DNA of 64,000 nt from GAS368 sp965227745 (GTDB lineage Bacteria; Verrucomicrobiota; Verrucomicrobiia; Opitutales; Opitutaceae): assembly GCA_965227745.1 (NCBI GenBank), contig OZ245769.1, positions 2,666,001-2,730,000 on the forward strand, written 5' to 3'. How positions within the stretch are numbered: position 1 is the stretch's first letter; every line of letters starts with the position of its first letter. Both the position numbers and the translations under genes were made by a program. Below are positions 58,915 through 64,000 of the stretch, piece by piece. The notes beneath the pieces were generated by a model. It had not been told where the DNA came from. It saw only the letters and a program-made list of their open reading frames with translations, and did no database searches.

Positions 58915-61900
58915 ATGAACGCTTCTTGGCGCTCGTTTCGTCTTATCATTGCTCTGCTCGGCCTCGGCTTCGCGTGCGGCGATCTCACCGCGCAAGCCAC
59001 CGCCACCGGCTCCGTCGAGGGGCGAGTCTTCAATGCCGCTACCGGCTCCACTCTGCGCAATGCGCGCGTGTCCGTCGAGGGCAGCGACCGCCAAGTGTTG
59101 ACCGATGATTTCGGCTCGTACCGGCTGGCCGTCCCAGTCGGCACTGCCCGGCTGCAGGTGACCTACGTCGGCTTCGACGCTCAGTCGGCGACCATCACGG
59201 TGCCGGCTGGCAGCGCCGCCTCCCGCGATTTCGAGCTCACCGTCACCGGCACCTCGCGACCCAGCGCCACCGAAGAAACGGTTAAACTCAACGACTTCAC
59301 CGTCGTCGCCGACCGCGAGATGAGCGCCCAGGCCATCGCCCTTAATGAGCGCCGCGCTGCTCCCAATATCAAACAGGTCGTCGCCTACGATGAGTTTGGC
59401 GACCGCGGCAATGAGGACATCGGCGAGTTCATGCGCTTCCTTCCGGGAGTGGGTATCGTCGACGGCGGTCAGACAGCAAGTTCACTCACCTTGCGCGGCT
59501 TCCCCGACAACAACTCGACCATGCAGATGGACGGTGCCGATATTGCGAGCGCCCGCGGCAATAGCCGTACGCAATCGCTGCTCGATGTCTCCACCGCCAA
59601 TATCTCCCGCGTCGAGGTCACCAAAGTCCCCACACCCGATATGCCGGCGAGCGGTCTCGGCGGTTCGATCAATATCATCACCAAGAGTGGCTTCGAGGCC
59701 CGCAAGCCGGTCTTCAACTATCGCGTGTACTTCATCACGGATAGCTACACCGGCCTCACGCTCGATGGCGGCCCGCGCGGCCCCACGAAGAAGCTCAGCC
59801 CCTCGATGCAGCAGCCGTCCTACGATTTCACCTACCTCTTGCCCGTCTCTAAGACCTTCGCCCTCAGCTTCGGCGGCGCGCGCAGTTGGCGCTTGAAGCC
59901 GATGGAGCGCGACAACGCCCTCGATACCCAGGCCGATTGGAACTTCGTCAACGGCTTCCAGCGCATCAGCACGTGGCTGAGTCTCGCGAATGTCATCACG
60001 TCCGTCTCCGGCCAGATCGGCGCGGATTGGAAGATCAGCCCCAAGGACACCCTGAGCAGCAGCTTCCAATACCGCTACGTGTCGAATAATATCATGCGCC
60101 TCACCTTCGCGGCTGCCTACGGTACGGGGGCCACGGGCAACGCCACCTTCACCCAGGGCTCTGCCGCGGCCAACGGCACCATCACCCAAGCCGCCACGGC
60201 GAATCAGGAGACGGGCGCCGACACGTTTCACAACGTCGTGAAATATTCGCATAAGGACGACGGCTGGCGTCTCGATGGCTCGCTCACCTTTTCCAAATCC
60301 ATCTCGTTTCTCGACGACATCGACAACGGCCACTTCAACGGCACCACGAATACTCAGATTACCGGCATCGTACTTCGCGGTGAAGGTCGTGGCGAAGACG
60401 ACGGTCTCATCCCCGTCCGCTACACGGCCACTCGCGCCGGAGTTCCGGTGAATGTTTTCGATGGCAACAACTACGTCATCGGCAACCCAACTTCATCCCA
60501 GAACAAGATCTATGCGACCAAGCTGAACGGCCGTCTGGACTTCACACGCGACTTTCGCGGCAAAATCCCCGTCAGCCTGAAGACGGGTATCTCGGTCGAC
60601 CGGTCGATCCGCGATTCGCATTCCTACCTGCAGACGTGGAATTTCACGCCCAACGGGTCCACCACCGCCGCCGCGCGCCAGGCGAGTAATTTTCCTTCGG
60701 TCTTCGATGCCGAGTTCAACGCCGAGGCCCCGACGGTCTTTGGCCAGAAGATGGGCTGGATCAGCCTGACCAAGGTCTACGAACTCTATCAGGCCCACCC
60801 CAACTGGTTTCCGCGTGACGAGGCGCTCTACATTCAAAACTACGCCACCAACTCTCGCCGTCTCGTCGAGACGATCTCCGCGAGCTATATCCGTGGCGAC
60901 GTCCGCCTGCTCAACAACCGCCTGTGGCTCGTCGGCGGCGTGCGCTTCGAGCGCACCAAGGACGACGGCATGGGCCTGCTCAACGATCCTTCCGCTCAAT
61001 ACCAGAAGGATGCCAACGGTAATGTCATCGACAGCAACCCCACCACGGCTGGCATCCAGCCCATTCTCCTCACGACGGATCCCGTCGCGCGCGCACGCCT
61101 CCGTTACCAGGAGCGCGGCAGCCGCGCCATCCGCACCTACGACGATTTTTACCCGAGCCTGAGCGCGACCTACAATATCACCGACAGTCTGCTCATCCGC
61201 GCCGCCGCCGCTCGCACCATCGGCCGGCCCAATCTGAATCTCATCATCCCCGGCTCCAGCATCACCGATCCCACTGCCACCGGAACCCAGACCATCACGG
61301 TCAACAATACCGGCCTCAAGCCGTGGACCGCGTCGAACTACGACCTCTCCCTCGAGTCTTATCAAATCAAGGGCGGCTTCGGCTCCATCGGTGTCTTCCA
61401 GAAAAACATCAAGGACTTCTTCGGCTCCACCACGCAGCGCGCCACGCCTGAACTCCTCGCGCAGTATGGCCTGCCCGACGATCCGCTCTACCTGAACTAC
61501 GACATCACCACGATGACCAACGCCGGCGACGCCCGCATCACGGGCTACGAGTTCGCCTACACGCAGTCGTTGCTTTTCCTGCCGCAGTGGGCGCGTGGTT
61601 TCCAAATCTTCTTCAACGCCACGAAGCTCCAGCTCCACGGCGGCGACATCACTGACTTCACTGGTTTCACCCCGAGCAATTACGCCGGCGGCATCGGCTT
61701 CGTACGTCCGCGCTTCTCCGCGAAGCTGAACTTCACTTACCAAGGCGAAACTCGCCAAACCCTCGTCGCCGCGAGCGCCGCCAACGGCATTCCGGCCGAC
61801 ACCTACAACTATCAAGGCGAGCGTACCCGCGTCTCCCTTTCGCTCCAGTACAGTCTTTCGAAACGCTTCGTTGTTTACGGCACGATGTCCGACATCAATG

Positions 61901-62019
61901 GCCCGGGCTTCAATGTAATCAGCCGGCAGTATGCTCCGAATTCTCCTGAGTATCAAAAAGCCCGCCGCCGTCAGGAGCTCGGCTCGATCATCCAACTCGG
62001 CGTGAAGGGGCAGTTCTAA
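58915..62019 (+). CDS. TonB-dependent receptor with carboxypeptidase-regulatory-like domain (3)
   Basis: A 1034-residue receptor: signal peptide (1-26), beta-sandwich (about 30-110, GSVEGRVFNAATGSTLRNAR), plug (about 140-250, YDEFGDRGNEDIGEFMRFLP, then LGGSINIITKSG) and barrel, ending LGSIIQLGVKGQF with terminal Phe. It is the third paralogue in the window and differs from the other two in the plug, so its substrate probably differs. ATG at 58915 is chosen over an upstream frame because it begins the signal peptide. No operator copy is seen in its leader. Confidence 0.93.
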   Translation: MNASWRSFRLIIALLGLGFACGDLTAQATATGSVEGRVFNAATGSTLRNARVSVEGSDRQVLTDDFGSYRLAVPVGTARLQVTYVGFDAQSATITVPAGSAASRDFELTVTGTSRPSATEETVKLNDFTVVADREMSAQAIALNERRAAPNIKQVVAYDEFGDRGNEDIGEFMRFLPGVGIVDGGQTASSLTLRGFPDNNSTMQMDGADIASARGNSRTQSLLDVSTANISRVEVTKVPTPDMPASGLGGSINIITKSGFEARKPVFNYRVYFITDSYTGLTLDGGPRGPTKKLSPSMQQPSYDFTYLLPVSKTFALSFGGARSWRLKPMERDNALDTQADWNFVNGFQRISTWLSLANVITSVSGQIGADWKISPKDTLSSSFQYRYVSNNIMRLTFAAAYGTGATGNATFTQGSAAANGTITQAATANQETGADTFHNVVKYSHKDDGWRLDGSLTFSKSISFLDDIDNGHFNGTTNTQITGIVLRGEGRGEDDGLIPVRYTATRAGVPVNVFDGNNYVIGNPTSSQNKIYATKLNGRLDFTRDFRGKIPVSLKTGISVDRSIRDSHSYLQTWNFTPNGSTTAAARQASNFPSVFDAEFNAEAPTVFGQKMGWISLTKVYELYQAHPNWFPRDEALYIQNYATNSRRLVETISASYIRGDVRLLNNRLWLVGGVRFERTKDDGMGLLNDPSAQYQKDANGNVIDSNPTTAGIQPILLTTDPVARARLRYQERGSRAIRTYDDFYPSLSATYNITDSLLIRAAAARTIGRPNLNLIIPGSSITDPTATGTQTITVNNTGLKPWTASNYDLSLESYQIKGGFGSIGVFQKNIKDFFGSTTQRATPELLAQYGLPDDPLYLNYDITTMTNAGDARITGYEFAYTQSLLFLPQWARGFQIFFNATKLQLHGGDITDFTGFTPSNYAGGIGFVRPRFSAKLNFTYQGETRQTLVAASAANGIPADTYNYQGERTRVSLSLQYSLSKRFVVYGTMSDINGPGFNVISRQYAPNSPEYQKARRRQELGSIIQLGVKGQF

Positions 62020-62083
62020 CGCGGGAGCGCGACCGCCCCCGGTCGCTCCGGTCTCTAATCAGGCTCATCCCACAGGCTGCTTG

Positions 62084-62185
62084 TGGTGAACGGCGACCTC
62101 CGGGCGGCGTCGAGAGAGCGAATGTGAAAATCACGACGGCAGGCGATTCTCCTGAAGACGGCGCTCGGAGATCGCCGTCCACCTC
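62084..62185. repeat. Inverted pair of the GGTGGACGGCGATCTCCG repeat
   Basis: GTGGTGAACGGCGACCTCCG at 62083 faces CGCTCGGAGATCGCCGTCCA then CCTC at 62162-62185, its approximate reverse complement. The same word is at 44681. It lies between convergent genes. Confidence 0.75.
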
Positions 62186-62219
62186 AAATCTACCGCGTCA
62201 CTACGCGATTCCTATCAAC

Positions 62220-64000
62220 TCACGGCAACGGCCGCAGCCCCTCGCTTCGAACGACCCACGTTCCATCCTTCGGAAAGCCGGGGGCATCTTTCGTCGGCGC
62301 GTCGTCCCAGCCCGCTGCCATCATCGCGACCGCCGCGAGCAAGGCACCGTTCCCTGGAAGATAAACCGGAAGATCACCACGCTGCGGATTGTGCCCGTTG
62401 GCGGTGTACTTATTGTTGGGTCCATCGCTCTTGAGCAGCACGCTCACGGCCTTCTGCGGCTCACCAAGACGCGCGGCGGTCATCGCCACCATCGGGTAAT
62501 CCCAACCCCAGATTTTAGTTTCCCAATCCCATGAGGTGAGCACGGCATCGAGCGTACGCGCCATCACCGCGCGATTGACGCCATCGCCGGGTAACTGCCC
62601 CAGCGCCATGAGGAACGAGGGGTGATCGTGACGGCTCGCGAGATTGTCCCACGTATCGGGGGTGGACTCGAGCGCGACGTACTTACCGTCTTTCTGCGGC
62701 AGCGGCGCGACGGCCTTGATCATCTTGTCCCACTCGGCATCGCGCGGGAGCTTGAGGCGCTCGCGCCACTGCTGCGCGATCTGCAGGCCGCGCGACCAGT
62801 AGCTGAGTTCGTAGGTTGGATTCATGCTCGTGGCTTGGTCGTAGATTTCCTGTGCGATCCACAGCGGCGGGCCGAGGTTGTAGCACTGGCGCGTCTCATC
62901 CCAGTGAAGCATCGAGGCCATGCACTGCGCGGTCTCAAACACGAGTTCGCGATACTTCGCTAGCGTCTCGGGCGTGGGCGAGCCGCGGTAAAGCAACTCG
63001 GCGAGGTGGATGGGATGCGGCTGATTCCAAATGATCAGTGGGTTGCCCCCCGGGCTCTCGCGCCAGTCGGGCCCCACCATTTTTGGCCAACGAGCTCCGG
63101 CCAAGCCGCGTCCCCGCGCGATGGCGCGGGCCCGGGGAAGGGCCGTTACAAACGCCTGTAAATTCTTCGCCAGAAATTCATCGCGTCCCCACAGCGCGAA
63201 GTGCGCGCTGTGCCACCAGATCATCTCCGTATGGTGTTTGCCATACCACGTACTGTTGGTGAGGCCGCTCTCCTGCGGCGGGAAGTCACCCGCAAACTGA
63301 ATCGCGGTCAGGTATTGCGAGAGCACCACGCGACGCTCGAGTTCGTTAGCTCGCGGATCCTTGCTGCCGGTGAAGTCGACCGCTCCGCCGCTTTGCCAAA
63401 ACTTCGGCCACCGCTGCTCGGCCGCCGCGCGTACTGCGGCCCAGTCTTCGATATCATCGGCTGGCTTCTGCGGGGTGAACCGGCAGCTCAGTTCAAATAC
63501 CTCATCACCCTTTGCGCCGTTAAAGACGAAGGTGTGCGCATCGCCGCCCTCGAGCGCCATCGTGCCTTTCTTGGTCAGCACCGCGACCCCGTACTTGAAT
63601 CCCTCGCGCTCGCGCTGAAAGGAAAAGAACCCGCGTAGGCGCGAAGCGGTGAGCTTCGTCGTATGCGACGCCGGCAGCGTCCAATCGAGCTTCGGGTTGT
63701 TCTTCGTCTTGATATCGTGCCCGCGCGGAAACGCGATTTGTACCCGCAGCTTTCCAGAAGCGATCGCCCGCGAGCGCACGCGCACTGCCATCCCATCGCC
63801 CACCGGCGAAGCCACGGTGCTCACCTCGACGCCTTCGCCGTTCCATTGAAACACGCTGCGAATCTCGCCCGACCACAGGTCGAGGGTCTGGTCGATATTG
63901 GAAACATCGGTCGGTTGCAGCACGAGCCCGCGCTCATCGACGAAGGCCAACTGCGCGAGGGGCATGTCATGCGGATTCTCGCGCAGCCACGTCCCCGCCG
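62220..64000 (-). CDS. Six-hairpin glycosidase-like protein, N-terminus outside the window
   Basis: At least 593 residues are visible; the frame stays open to the window end (WLRENPHDMPLAQLAFVD), so the start lies beyond 64000. The N-terminal beta-rich part (LWSGEIRSVFQWNGEGVEVS) leads to an alpha/alpha barrel with STWYGKHHTEMIWWHSAHFA, LWGRDEFLAKNLQAF, WNQPHPIHLAELLYR and TSWDWETKIWGWDYPMVAMT. The layout recalls GH95/GH65-like six-hairpin enzymes, but I cannot fix the family. It probably cleaves a side-chain sugar and belongs with the sialidase and receptor genes. Confidence 0.78.
   Translation of the reverse strand, partial: AGTWLRENPHDMPLAQLAFVDERGLVLQPTDVSNIDQTLDLWSGEIRSVFQWNGEGVEVSTVASPVGDGMAVRVRSRAIASGKLRVQIAFPRGHDIKTKNNPKLDWTLPASHTTKLTASRLRGFFSFQREREGFKYGVAVLTKKGTMALEGGDAHTFVFNGAKGDEVFELSCRFTPQKPADDIEDWAAVRAAAEQRWPKFWQSGGAVDFTGSKDPRANELERRVVLSQYLTAIQFAGDFPPQESGLTNSTWYGKHHTEMIWWHSAHFALWGRDEFLAKNLQAFVTALPRARAIARGRGLAGARWPKMVGPDWRESPGGNPLIIWNQPHPIHLAELLYRGSPTPETLAKYRELVFETAQCMASMLHWDETRQCYNLGPPLWIAQEIYDQATSMNPTYELSYWSRGLQIAQQWRERLKLPRDAEWDKMIKAVAPLPQKDGKYVALESTPDTWDNLASRHDHPSFLMALGQLPGDGVNRAVMARTLDAVLTSWDWETKIWGWDYPMVAMTAARLGEPQKAVSVLLKSDGPNNKYTANGHNPQRGDLPVYLPGNGALLAAVAMMAAGWDDAPTKDAPGFPKDGTWVVRSEGLRPLP

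Overview
The window is high-GC, gene-dense bacterial DNA and most resembles a member of Verrucomicrobiota, probably Opitutaceae. The evidence is a Minf_1886-type protein (a family I know only from Verrucomicrobia and Planctomycetes), three very large TonB-dependent receptors without SusD partners, a PEP-CTERM protein, a DUF1800/DUF1501 pair, and C/T-rich leaders with few Shine-Dalgarno sites. The assignment rests on protein recognition by eye, not on a search. I saw no rRNA, tRNA, CRISPR array, phage gene or transposase.

Left part (1-21 kb): an entericidin-like lipoprotein, an EF-hand protein, a heme-dependent N-demethylase-like protein, a two-domain M16 peptidase, a Minf_1886 protein divergent from a Fur-family regulator with degraded metal sites, an orphan fused peptide-binding protein/DppB-type permease, a Tat-exported hydroxypyruvate-isomerase-like protein with a small membrane partner, a compatible-solute ABC transporter (ATPase plus permease-binding-protein fusion), an OmpR/histidine-kinase pair, a VWA protein and an EntS-like exporter.

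Middle (21-33 kb): translation genes on the minus strand, gatC-gatA-[GxxExxY cassette]-gatB and rpmI-rplT-pheS-pheT. Repeats punctuate both groups. The GxxExxY nuclease-like gene lies between gatA and gatB and is bracketed exactly by inverted copies of a CACAGAG-type repeat. A lone receiver protein, a gamma-glutamyltransferase and a LacI regulator follow.

Right part (33-64 kb): a carbohydrate-utilisation region. GH28 pectinase, PEP-CTERM protein, two TonB receptors, DUF4861 protein and KduI form a pectin/uronate set. A palindrome, GGACACGTGTCC or a one-base variant, lies upstream of GH28 and both receptors, so one LacI-type regulator probably controls them. Next come DUF1800/DUF1501 export-type proteins, an AraC regulator divergent from an uncharacterised ferritin-like protein, a PfkB kinase-TIM barrel-MFS-GntR/LacI module, a sialidase followed by a third TonB receptor, and a six-hairpin glycosidase-like gene cut by the window end.

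The most distinctive non-coding feature is the intergenic repeats. Several dialects of a roughly 10-nt-period repeat (CACAGAG, TTCGCGC, TTTCGTG, ATCCGCG, CACGGAT types), a CTCAACTCTCAAC family, a CTTTCTCTTTCC family, GTAGCCGCGAGCG elements and GGTAGCGCCAGTC palindromes fill most gaps longer than 100 bp. Many are arranged as inverted pairs.
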